Below, piece by piece: positions 1 through 11,225 of a stretch of DNA of 64,000 nt. The DNA comes from Anthopleura xanthogrammica (lineage: Eukaryota > Cnidaria > Anthozoa > Actiniaria > Actiniidae). The notes below the pieces were generated by a model. The model was not told the DNA's origin, ran no database searches, and saw only the letters and a program-made list of their open reading frames with translations. The stretch lies in assembly GCA_964019055.1 (NCBI GenBank), contig OZ025220.1, positions 10,358,098 to 10,422,097 on the forward strand, written 5' to 3'. The position numbers and the translations under genes were made by a program. The stretch's first letter is position 1, and each line of letters begins with the position of its first letter.

Positions 1-121
1 TTTACTCTCTTCTTAATTCTCTTGCATTCATTTCATTGCTTCTATTTGCTTGTCTTTCCCTAATTTTTCTTTTTGCATCTGAGTAAATTGAAATGCATTT
101 TTTCTTTCTCTCTCTACTAAG

Positions 122-1793
122 ATCTGGTCTTCTCCAGCTCTACAAGACGGTGGCCGGGTAGTCTTCGTCGGTTCAATGGCAGAAGCAACATCTAACGTCT
201 TCGCTTTAAACGGAGAAACAGGCGAATCCGTGTGGGACCTGAAAACCCAAGGACCAGTCTTCTCCTCTCCTGCTCTCAGCGAAGATGAAAAAATCATGTT
301 TATCTGCTCTTTTGATTACAATTGCTATGCATTTGATTCTGAAACTGGGAAGATCTTGTGGGTGTTTGAAGCAGATGGCGCCTTTCAGTCGTCCCCTGTT
401 GTGAGTCATAGTACCGGGACGATGTTCGTGGCCTCTACCGAAGGAAATGTCTTTGCAGTGAACACTAAAGATGGGAAACTCGTGTGGAAACATCGATGTA
501 AGTAAAACTCGGTGCTTTCTAGTACTTTCTTTCATTATTTTTGACATTTTTATGGAAAATCTCTGTTAAAAAGCCGTTGTTTTGCACTATATATGATACC
601 TTTTTGCTATTTTCTTATTTTTTATTTCCTAATAAGAGTACATTTATTTTGTCATCTTATTTCTGTAACAAGCGTATGCTGTTGGGATTTTCTCCTTTTT
701 CATTACGAAAAACACCTTTTGTATAGCGGAAATTTGAATATAATGCAACCAAAATATTGAGCAAAATAGAAAAACAGGTCGATCAGAAAGATTAGCGCGA
801 TGGTCCTTCTAGTGTCCTCTCATATCGGAAGTCTGCAAACCGGAAGTCATTTGACTGCGATGTAATTAACATTTATATAGACATCAATAAATTGTAGGTT
901 CAATTCAACCACAAGTAGTAGTGGTATGGAGCCGTGATCGTCTAGAGGTTAGGACATTGCGTTGTGGCCGCAATAACCCAGGTTCGAATCCTGGTCACGG
1001 CAAAATTTTTTCTCTCGCTAAATTTTTTTTTCTTTACAATAGCTTCTTAACTTTACCAGTTATTTTAGCTGAAGATTTTTTTTTCAGCTTTTTAAGAAAA
1101 TTTTCGACTATTTTTTTGGCATAAATTATCGATAATTTATTCATGATTTTGTATCTTGACTATTTTCGTATTTTTCTCTTTGGAAATATTACCACATACT
1201 TATAAGTTAACAACTAATTGTAATAAAAGGCATTTTTAAAACTAAAACCGAATTTTATCCTTTTTATGAAGAAAAATGTCGATTTTCTCTTTCGTTTAAC
1301 TATCAACCACAGGAAGCCCAATCATCCATTTCGAAAACTTTTCGTAAGAAAACCATTTATGCCTTTACTTTTTGAATTAATGTATTAAATTCCTTGAAAT
1401 TGCTAAGAAGACGTTAAACTTTGAATACTAGTAAGAAAATTTCCGTTTTTTAATTAAAATTGCTTTAATTCTTTTTCAGCCAAGGGTGAATATTTTTCGT
1501 CTCCATTCCCCGCCCCAAATGGATTGGTCTACATCGGTTCTGGCATTGGTGAGATCTTAGCCTTAAACCAATCTGATGCCCAGCTAGTATGGAGGTACAA
1601 GACAGAAATGAGCCATCCAATATACTCAACACCAAAAATGACCAAAGATGGCGTCCTCTACGTGGGAGGAATTGACGGGTATTTGTACGCTTTTCGCGCG
1701 GAAGATGGCCAACTCGTGTGGAAATTCAAAACAAACGCCCCTCTTGCTGGAACGGTCCGTATCACCGAAAAACACAACATGCCGACATCCTAG
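122..1793 (+). CDS. PQQ-type beta-propeller protein, C-terminal part (AASDH-like), 5' end outside window
   Basis: Two exons are visible, 122-497 and 1480-1793 (stop TAG 1791-1793), joined through a split Ser codon; acceptor AG is at 120-121 and donor GTAAGT at 498. The product is a run of PQQ/WD-like blades of about 40 residues. Each has the pattern V(Y/F)(A/I)x(N/D)xx(T/D)Gxx(V/L)W followed by a strand, e.g. VFALNGETGESVWDL, CYAFDSETGKILWVF, VFAVNTKDGKLVWKH, ILALNQSDAQLVWRY and LYAFRAEDGQLVWKF. This is the repeat type that forms the C-terminal propeller of the beta-alanine-activating enzyme AASDH (ACSF4). No adenylation or carrier domain lies inside the window, so the assignment to AASDH is inference; another PQQ-repeat protein is possible. 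The last blade ends abruptly (NMPTS), just before a 15-bp tandem repeat in the presumed 3' UTR. Confidence 0.6.
931..1002 (+). tRNA. tRNA-His (anticodon GUG)
   Basis: A complete cloverleaf can be drawn. Acceptor GCCGTGA (931-937) pairs perfectly with TCACGGC (995-1001), with discriminator A at 1002. The D arm carries the A-box TCTAGAGGTTAGGA. The anticodon stem TTGCG/CGCAA (957-961 and 969-973) encloses TTGTGGC with GTG at 964-966. The T arm is CCAGG-TTCGAAT-CCTGG. A run of T residues at 1006-1012 is a Pol III terminator. No encoded CCA and no encoded G-1, as usual for eukaryotic nuclear tRNA-His. It lies in an intron of the upstream propeller gene, on the same strand. Confidence 0.95.
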
Positions 1794-1830
1794 ACGACTG
1801 TCCTTTCGTAGGGACCCACCTTTCTTTACG

Positions 1831-1912
1831 ACCACCAAATATCCGACCACCAAATATCCGACCACCAAATATCCGACCATTAAATATCCGACCACCAAAT
1901 ATCCGACCACCT
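1831..1912 (+). repeat. 15-bp tandem repeat (ACCACCAAATATCCG)n
   Basis: About five to six head-to-tail copies of a 15-bp unit lie 40 bp past the propeller stop codon, one with a C-to-T change (ATTAAATATCCG). They are probably in the 3' UTR. Confidence 0.85.
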
Positions 1913-3748
1913 CTCCAGACGACCAAGATAGAGAGAAGTATTCATATTAGTAGTAAAGTTACCTTTGATTCTAGCATTGTGATTGGATGATTTAGCTTTT
2001 GTATCTCTCTCTGATTGGTCAATAGCGGAAGCCATTTCAGGGTCAGGATACGCGTTCATTTTTTGGTTTGTTTATTTTTGTTTTTCAATAGTTTCGTTTT
2101 TTCTTTTTGTTTTGTTCGTCTGATGTTTTTCTTTTTACATTTGCTCATGCGCATAACGTGTTTCGTTCGTCCATGATCGTGGACGGCGGTATATCAAAAG
2201 AAACCCTCTATACATCAGCAGTCTCCCTCCTTCCCACCTAAAAAAGGGAGAGAAAGAGGGGAGACTCTGCTCACAGGGAATTATTTTCATTGCCTTATAC
2301 ACTCGTTTACATTTCTTACCAGAGTCAGAGTCCCATTAGGGTGGTCGTATAAGTCAGGTGGAAGAATAAAAAGATTATAGAATTAATTAATACAAAATAT
2401 AATTTACTAATAATAAGCAAAATAATAAGAATTAATCCATTCAAAGTTGGGCCCAGTTTAGACGTCGAAGTTCACATGTACCGAATCTAATGCAAATGAA
2501 CTCAAACAATAGGTTTTGCTCATTTGCATTAGATTCGGCACATGTGAAATTCGACGTCTAAACCGGGCGTTAACCTACCGTACTTTATTGCTTAACTCAA
2601 AACCACACCGTGATGAAACTATTTGTTTACTGACTGTAGAATTCCTTAGCAACCTTTATTTTTTCGAGCTTCAGATGGATTTGGGTTATTTTCATACTAT
2701 CAGTCATGTGAGAGTAAAAGTCATGCAAATAACACACGATAATGCGGTCAAAAATGGACGTTACCCGGCCTGGGTTACAGAGGTTCTCTCGTCCCAGTGC
2801 TTCCCGGTCGTAGGTCTCGCGCGCCTTTGAAACACGTGAACGTATATCCAACTGAAATTCAGCAAAACAAAGGGTCGTGTTGCAAGGAGCTTTTGCAGTT
2901 CGGTTTTTCAATCCTCAAATGAGATTTATTGGTACAAATACAGTGACGTTATCATAGTAAAGGTTTATGGGAACAAGACTCAACCCAACCAATCCCACTA
3001 CACATTATGTTTCCTTTACCTTGTGAAAAATCCCCGAGTTCTATACTCCCTAGTTTCCAGGACCTTTTATGCAAATTAAACTACCCAACCCTTTCCAGAA
3101 ACTAAGTGTTGAGAGTTACGACTTATAAAGTTAAATTAAAAGATTTAGACTTATTTTAATAATTTAAGAAAAGGTTATTAAACAAAAGAATAAAGAAAAG
3201 AGTAGATTATCAAATTCCTTCGTGTGTTTCAATATTTTACTAGATAGCCATTATATTACCGATCGATTATCGATTGATATCCGATTAACTATTGACCGAA
3301 GTGTAAACGTCGTATCTGTTTGTTTTGTCAGATTTGTAGTTTTTCCGATGATTCACTGCCTTTTACTTGTAACTTGATTGGCCTTTCACACTAAAAAACG
3401 GAAAGAAATCTTTGATTTATCTAAGTTCATAAAGAACGTTTAATAAGCCTTGGGCTACCTGTGGCCAGCTGAGTTACCAGCGGTCCCCGAAAGGAATTAT
3501 GGGTCGATTATGAAAAATGCTAATCAAAATACAATGTCGAATCCTCATTTTTGATTGGTTGACCTTGAGTTGGTTCGAAAGGTCAACTCTGCTGGTATGT
3601 TTGCGCAAACATGTACAAATTTCCCTAGAAAGGCATAGCCAATGGCATATATACACAGAGCCTGCATTCCTGCAAGTAAGCTGTGCATTAACAACTTCGC
3701 TCCAGTCTTCCAAATGTTCTATTTACCACAGGATACCCATCACTTTCC
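1913..3748. other. intergenic, no gene recognised; one foldback element
   Basis: No supported coding exon. A near-perfect inverted repeat sits at 2450-2568: arms of about 50 bp containing TTAGACGTCGAA and GCATTAGATTCGG, with a loop of about 20 bp, typical of a short foldback/MITE. A weaker hairpin is at 2218-2272 (CAGTCTCCCTC / GGGAGACTCTGC). The rest is AT-rich sequence with nothing I recognise; short open frames at 2516-2911 and 3474-3756 lack splice or codon support. Confidence 0.6.
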
Positions 3749-5811
3749 CTACCTGACAGCCTGACTTGATGACACGACATCTAGTAGTTGCTTCTGTACG
3801 TCAATCAACATATCCATGACTTTCTGTCTCTTCCAGTCTTCATCAGTTACAGATTCAGTAGCACAGCTGTTAACTTCCTTGATTCTCCTCGCTTTTTCTT
3901 CAGCTTCTAGTTTTGATACTCGTTTACCAAGTGTCTTGTGTAACAGCTCTTCATGCACGAGTTCTTTTCGGTTTGACTGATCAATTTTGGTCATTTCTTT
4001 CTTTACCTTCTTTTCTTTCTAAAAACAGGAATGGAATAAAATTAGTTGGTATCAATGAAGTCATTTCCGGTCACGTGTAAAATTTTCAAATTTTCAGTAA
4101 AAACGTACAGAGATGATGCATGGAGCTAGTGTTTAAAATATTTTACCTTTAACTTTCCAAATAACTTAAGCAAATCTTCTTGTACTTGGATAAGAGTTTT
4201 ATCAACAGCGTTATCTCCCGTATTTAGCCTCTGGTTGTAATCATCTATTTTTTGTTGTTTTGCGAGCTCAAATTCTTCTCTGAGCTTCTTCTTCATCGGT
4301 ATCCTACGAATCTCCTGCAAGACCATCTCTTTGGTTTCTTCTGTTAATAGTCGTTGGTTGTTTTCTTTCTTCTCTTGTTCTTTCTGATTCCGGAGAGTTT
4401 TAAAAAAAGAGTTCGAAAAACAAGATGCATTCTGGTCTAGCTCGGGTATGATGAGCAAAAGATGTTGAAAGTGGATTTGATGTAGTTGTAACCTGAGTAT
4501 CAGGTCCATGGGGGGAGGGAGGGGAGAATCTTTTGATAGAGGGACTGGAGAGAAGGGGAGTTGTGCTCAGCGCGTGGCATGCATGAAGTCATTCTCGCTC
4601 CTTGGTCGCATTCTTCGAGCTCAGGGACGAAACGGAGAAAAGAAACTGTAGGTACGAGAATGGGCGGAAGAGTGAGGAAGATAGGATGCAAAACCGCGCA
4701 TGCGCTGTAACTGCATTACCTCTAAGGTTCTGAAAGCATTCAGAAGATCCTCATGGACAAGAGACAGTCTAGCATTAGTGTCTGCCATCGCAATACTCTC
4801 TTCACTTTCATCAGTTAGCAGTGCTTCCATTTCTTGAATTCTTCTCTGTCGTTCTTCCTCCATCACTTGGTTGGTACGTCGAAAACTCGCTTTCTTCAAC
4901 AATTCTTCCTGCATTCTTCCTTTGGACACTTCTGTTGTGCGTCTTTCCTTTTCACATTCTTCTTGAAACTTTGCCTGAAAAACAGGAATTTGATTGGATA
5001 ATAGATTAATTTTGTGCATATTAATTGGTTGATAGAGAGCAAACCATTTGAGTGTCAAGGACAACACAGGTATCCCGGTCCTAGTAATTCTCTACTTACA
5101 TCATGAATAGCAAACAGATGTAGCAGTTCTTCTTGCATGGTGGTCACGTGATCTGACGTCTCGCTAAGGTCAAGGTCATCTGCGAGGGATTCAGTGAAAG
5201 GAACAGACATGCGTCGTTTCTTCTCGTTGTCTTCAGCCATGTCAACAAGTCTTGCAGTTTGACTCGGATTTTCCCCTTCCAGAGAGAGGACTTGTGACGA
5301 GTTCATGTCAGGCCAGCGTTTTGTATTTTCTTGCGCATGCGCGACGTCCTGGATACGACAACAATACAATTACAAAGTGACAAAATCACTACTTTAGATT
5401 TGAAAAAGAAGAAAAATAAAAATCTCACTAGCATTAAAACAATGCAAATCATATTTAGTGGATTCCGTGAGAGCGAGAAACCGAAGTGTGATGTACAATA
5501 ACTATCAAATGGCTTCCGCTCTGAACCAATCAAAACACGAGAATTTACACATCAACCAATCATAATGCTTGAATACGGAAGCCATTTGAGTGCAATGTAC
5601 GTCAACAGTGTTTCTCACATTATACCTTAAAAACTCATACTAAGTTTGCCATTTTTTCCCTACTTTTCCCCCTACGGAAATTGAAATTTTGATTTCGCTT
5701 TGAAATTCCTACCACTTTTCCAAAGTGTCTTCTCAGAAGTTGTTTCATGCCTTCCAGCTCTTGCATCACGTCATCAGCATCAAAATCACTCTCGCTGCTT
5801 GAATCCGACAT
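3749..5811 (-). CDS. repetitive coiled-coil protein, each exon one repeat (369 aa)
   Basis: Five exons on the minus strand: 5811-5713, 5348-5100, 4974-4720, 4383-4147 and 4018-3749 (stop included). All junctions are phase 0 with good GT/AG signals. The protein is very rich in Glu, Lys and Arg, and predicted helical. Every exon ends at the same point of a repeated motif: MKQLLRRHFGKV, MQEELLHLFAIHD, VHEDLLNAFRTLE, VQEDLLKLFGKLK and VQKQLLDVVSSSQ. Exons 2-5 are 79-89 codons each and run from a basic/acidic helix (EERQRRIQEM, EEKARRIKEV, RKxL-type) to an LL-F box. This indicates growth by exon duplication. ATG 5811 is chosen because it opens with an acidic MSDSSSESDFDADD; an in-frame ATG 33 nt upstream (5844) is possible. 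I do not recognise a family and assign no function. The last frame ends at a TAG that overlaps a possible donor (CAG|GTAGGG), so a further 3' exon cannot be excluded. Confidence 0.7.
4412..4456. repeat. fragment of a dispersed repeat containing TGGTCTAGCTYGGGTA
   Basis: The same core occurs at 9944-9975, 24030-24145 (as an inverted pair), 45738-45765 and 62115-62400. Here it lies in intron 3 of the minus-strand coiled-coil gene. Confidence 0.55.
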
Positions 5812-6202
5812 TTTATCAATCTTTCTGAGTTTTACACTTTTCAATACCGAATATTCAAAAAAAATTAATATAGTTGTGACGTCACTATATATGTGATTTT
5901 AGTTCATGACGTCAGAATGAAAATTAAGGACCACACTTTGGACCATAAGTCTTTGCGCGCACGATGTTTAAAAATATAATTTGAGAAAAATAATTTCTGA
6001 AAGTCTATTAAAGAACTATTTATAGTGTCTAATTCTGCTGAATTTGAAAGTTTCATAGAGAGAGGTAGAAATAAAGGTAGATAAGATCCGATAAGGCAAA
6101 TTCTGCCCTTCCTTCCCCTCCCCCACTGCTAATCTAAATCACGTGTGTATTATGCATTCAAAACACTCGTTCGAATCATTCACTCCTCTACAACAGCTGG
6201 AA
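5812..6202. promoter_or_regulatory. shared upstream region of two divergent genes
   Basis: The start codons of the coiled-coil gene (5811, minus) and the JmjC gene (6203, plus) are 391 bp apart, head to head. The gap contains two TGACGTCA-like CRE motifs (GTGACGTCAC at 5877-5886 and ATGACGTCAG at 5906-5915) and an E-box CACGTG at 6140. A bidirectional promoter is inferred from spacing and motifs, with no expression evidence. Confidence 0.45.
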
Positions 6203-9200
6203 ATGGCTTCGTTTTTATTACTTCTATCAATTCTTCTTTCTCAAGGAATAACGATTCATAGTGAAGACGAAAGCGTCTTCCCCAGAGGCCATTTACAGCC
6301 GTTGGGCAGCCATCGTGATCCTGATAACAGTTTAATCGATGAACTGCATGATATTCCTTCTCCTAAAGTTTTTTGGGAAAAATATGTCAAACCCTCTCGA
6401 GCTGTTGTCTTGAGAGGAGCCGCTAAAAACTCGCCTGCTTTTACTAAATGGACTGATGAATACCTGACCAAGCATTATGGAGACTTAGTAGTTCGTTTGG
6501 AGAAAAAGAAAGAAAAAAGTGGAGGGATACCGATTGGTATTAAGGGCATTGGACGAGACACTATAGGCAAGTAGTACTGTTAACTTGATTAAAACTACAT
6601 CAAACTTAGTTTAAAACTACTTTTATATTGTCTTTAAGAGTTCCAAATCTCTATATTTATTCTTTAACTCCTATTTAGTTTGCACTTTTTGCGATAAATG
6701 TTTAATAAACATGAAAATGTTCGTGTTTTTTTATGTCTTTTTAAATCTATTCATGAGACCTGTCAGACAAGCAAGGAAGTCAATGAGCAACTCGAATCTT
6801 AAACAATTAATCTTCATTATTTTGTTCCAGATATTCAAAATGTTCGAATTAATGCAGAATTTGTTTATTTTTCCTTGAGTGTTCACTTTTCGTTATTAAA
6901 AAAAAGAGATTTTCCTTCAAATCTTTGACTTCACAACGTGTTTTCAAGAGCATGTTCTTCAGGTGCTCTTGAAAACAACCAGCTGTCAAACCCCTTTAAA
7001 TTAACAACAGCTGGAGATCTTGAAACACCCTAATTACTTGCAAATGATCACTATTGTTAGTTGTAAATTATAATTTTTTATTGTCTGACACATACATCAT
7101 GTTTCGATTATAATACATTTTGAAAATATTTTCAATAGAAATTTTGAAAAGTGTAACAATGAGCACAGCAAATCTCGTTTAGAATGAAGGTGATGAAGGT
7201 GTCATATATTGTCACTAGGGGATGCGATAACATGCAAATTTTACCAATGGGAGGTGGTAGGGCCAAATCAGGGCTAATTTTTTTTTCATCTTAGGGTTAT
7301 AAAGCTACAAGCAAAAATTTCTAAGATTCATTTTAACTTCAACACAGGGAATTTCATCAAGCATTATCACCAAACTAACAGCTATATTGTATCTGAGTTG
7401 CCGACACCATTGTGGCATGATTTTCTCGTGCAGCCTTGTCTTCTTTGTGGATCATTTTGGAAGCGTCTTGTTGAGGTAGATTTATGGATGAGTGGTGGAG
7501 GTTCCAGCAGTATTTTGCATAAAGATGCTTTTAACGCTATTAACTGTTTATACAACGGAACTAAGGAATGGAAAATGATTGAATATAAATATGAAGACAA
7601 GATCTACAAGGCATGGGAACCTGACAGAGAGATTGGTGGATTCTCACGCATTAATCCTGTTGAAGTTGATTTGATAAAATATCCCAAGGTGGCTGAAGTA
7701 CCTTGGTCATTTGTGACCATCAACGCTGGGGATTGTTTGTTTTTACCAAAAAGTAAGATGTGAAAAGAAAATAGTCTTCAATTTTATGCTCTTTTCTATA
7801 GTTTCCCTCAATCCCTTATGATTCTAAGTTGAGGTCGAGGTCAGGATTAAATTTGCATAATGGTGAACATTTTTTCAATGCATCCATTTAAATTTATTTA
7901 CACTTTTATGGAAATTTTACCCTGTCCTCAGGGATTGTAGGAAACTACGCAAAGGAGCCTCGATACCCTGACACAACCTCTGGGCTGATCTAAGTCAGGG
8001 CACGGCTAACTCACAGATTGAATTAACCTCTGGGCTGATCTAAGTCAGGGCACTGCTAACTCACAGATTAAAACAACCTCTGGGCTGATCTAAGTCAGGG
8101 CACTGCTAACTCACAGATTAAAACAACCTCTGGGCTGATCTAAGTCAGGGCACGGCTAACTCACAGATTGAAACAACCTCTGGGCTGATCTAAGTCAGGA
8201 CACGGCTAACTCACAGATTGAAACAACCTCTGGGCTGATCTGAGTCAGGGCACGGCTAACTCACAGATTGAACCCTGAAACAACCTCTGGGCTGATCTAA
8301 GTCAGGGCACGGCTAACTCACAGATTGAAACAACCTCTGGGCTGATCTAAGTCAGGGCATGGCTAACTCACAGATTGAAACAACCTCTGGGCTGATCTGA
8401 GTCAGGGCATGGCTAACTCACAGATTGAACCCTGAAACAACCTCTGGGCTGATATAAAAACAAGACATGGCTAATTCAGACCATGTGTCATTCTCTTTTG
8501 TATTATTTCTGTCTTTACCATTAACACTTAAGAAGATATATAGGTATGAAACTTAAACAATCTTATACTCTATCCTTAACCCTGTTAGTTGTCTGTTTTT
8601 TATTGAACAGGTTACTATCACCAAGTCACTTCATATGGCACCATGAATGTAGCTCTTGCCATTTTATTCTCAAGGTTCGAGGGGAAAGAAAATATTGATC
8701 TAAGTGATTGCCATGGCAATGAGTCTTATACACCCTTGAGTGAATTAGAACTGGACTGGATGTTCCCAGGTCATGGCAACCTTAGTATGGGTAACCCAGA
8801 CCTTGAAGATGTGAGGTAATTATGTGGTTGTAATAGTAACCATGGTGGCTTACAATAACTTTAATAAATATTATTATTTATAAACATCAAAATATTGGGA
8901 TTTGGAGAGTACTACTATTTTCCTTTTTCTTTTATTTAAGAGTTATTTTATTTTGTGTAATTTTATGTTTTGCTGTGTTGAAATGATGTTGTTAATTTCT
9001 TTCAGAACGATCCTGATGAGGAGTGTTGAGGAAGGTAACCCAAGGGAGTTTGTCTTCAAGACCTTTAAACAGGTATTGCAATGTGAGATTACTTACTACC
9101 GAAATTAATCAACTGTCAGCACTGTCAAAGAAACGATCGATCGCGTTTTGAATTTCGGTTAACTCACATGACCATTTGGAGCGCTCCAAATGGTCACATG

Positions 9201-11169
9201 AGTTCATTTGACCAATTGTATTGCAATTGAAACACTCAAAATGGTCACATGAGTTTATCAAAATTCAAAACACGATCGCTCGTTTCTTTGACAGTGCTAA
9301 CAGTTGAGTAATTTTGGTAGTATCTCAGTCTATCAAACATGATGAGATTGCTCTGTCTCCTAAGCCAGAGACTCACATAACTAACTACTCACACCAGATC
9401 CTCTCATGATTGTAAAGTGCCTTTGATTATATCCATATTGAAAGAGTGCTATATAAATCATAAATCATAAATCATCCTGAATTGGAAGTTAGAAGTTGAA
9501 TTTTTTAAATACTTTTAGGTATTTTAATGGTTTATAGTATCTCAGACAGGCAATTCTAATCCATCCTTTTTCCCCTTTTCTCAACCCTTTTTTCCTTCAA
9601 ATCTCATAGTATTTCATTTTTTCATTTATTATTCCTTCCTTTTCTCATTTCCTTCTTTACATACTCAGTCTTCTTGCTTTATCTCTGTATTTCCTTTTCC
9701 CATACTTTTTCATTTTCCCTGTATTCCTGTTCATCTTCTCCCAGCTTTCCCTTCTTGAGCCTAAACCAAAATGAATTCAGCTGAATTTCCCCCCTTATGT
9801 TTATAGATGTTTCCTGAGAAGTCAGATGAATGGGTTGGTAACAAGTCTGAGGAGGTAGGTAGAAAACAATATCCTTTAAAAAATTAATATTTAACTAATT
9901 TTACCACTTGATTATAGACCTTTGCTGAGTTAAACAAACAAGGTGCATTGTGGTCTAGCTTGGGTACACAAACAAAATATAATACCCAGGGGTATAACAG
10001 GGGCGGATCCAGGGGCGGATCCAGGGGGTATTCATTGTAACACCAAAATCCCCCCTCCCTTACAAAATAAGTCAGATCAGTGTTATCAATGACACTATAG
10101 CTATATCATCACTTTTGTTTCATTTCCAACACCCCCTTGCAAATTTCTATATCTGCCCCTGCATAATATATATCTAGAAGAGTAATATCTGTAGGTTTAG
10201 TATCTGTGGGCATCATGGTATATCCTAGAGGCATAATATCTTGGGGCATAATATCTAGACGCATAAACTTTTGGGAATTGGGGAAAGCTGGGGACATAAT
10301 TTTTGGGTATGCCATGATAGATGTTAGAAGCATAATGATAATCAGTTTTATTATTTTGGTTACATTCTAATCCCATTAAGATATTTCCCCAGATTGCAGT
10401 GGCAGTTGGTCTTGACAAAAAGAAGATTATCACCACTGAAGACATCCAAAACCTTAGCAGAGACAACATGCGCAAGATAGCACTTGTTGTGCAACCAACT
10501 GACCTATCAAACACTGAAATACATGAATATACCTACGTCAATCCTACTGTTGTATGGTATGGAAACCCTGTGCTAGCTATTACTTACTTTACAACCCCCC
10601 CCCCCCCCACTTTTTTTTTCCTTTTGCATACTAGTCTTATATTTTCTATAAGATTCTTTTCTATATTTTCTTAGCCCCCCTCCACTTCTACCCTTTAATT
10701 TGCATACTAGCCCCACCCCCATCCCCACCCCCATCCCCACCCCCATCCCCACCCCCATCCCCACCCCCACTTTAAAATGTGCTCTGCCGTCCTATTATTA
10801 TTATTATTGTTATTGCAATAAGTGGCATTCAAAGAGAATGAGTCTAATGTTTTCCCATTTCAGGGAAATTGTGAAACGTCTCCTGCAAGAAGATGGGAAA
10901 CTAGACAAGAAGAAATTCATCCACTTCTACAAAAAGGTAATATTATGCTTTGACAGCTCTTGTGTGACCATATTCACTTAACTATGGTCTGATGCATGCG
11001 CATGGCCAAAAATATTAATTTGGGTTTGCCATTGCAACATGAATGGGACTGCAAGGAATTTTACCACCATCATCATCACCACACCACACACCAACATCAT
11101 CATCACCACCATCATCATCATCATCATCATCACCATCATCATCATCACCACCATCACCATCATCAGCAC

Positions 11170-11225
<56 letters not shown>

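Noticed and set aside
2516..2911. Overlapping frames of about 100 codons on both strands
   Set aside because: No splice context, no similarity, and part lies in a foldback arm.
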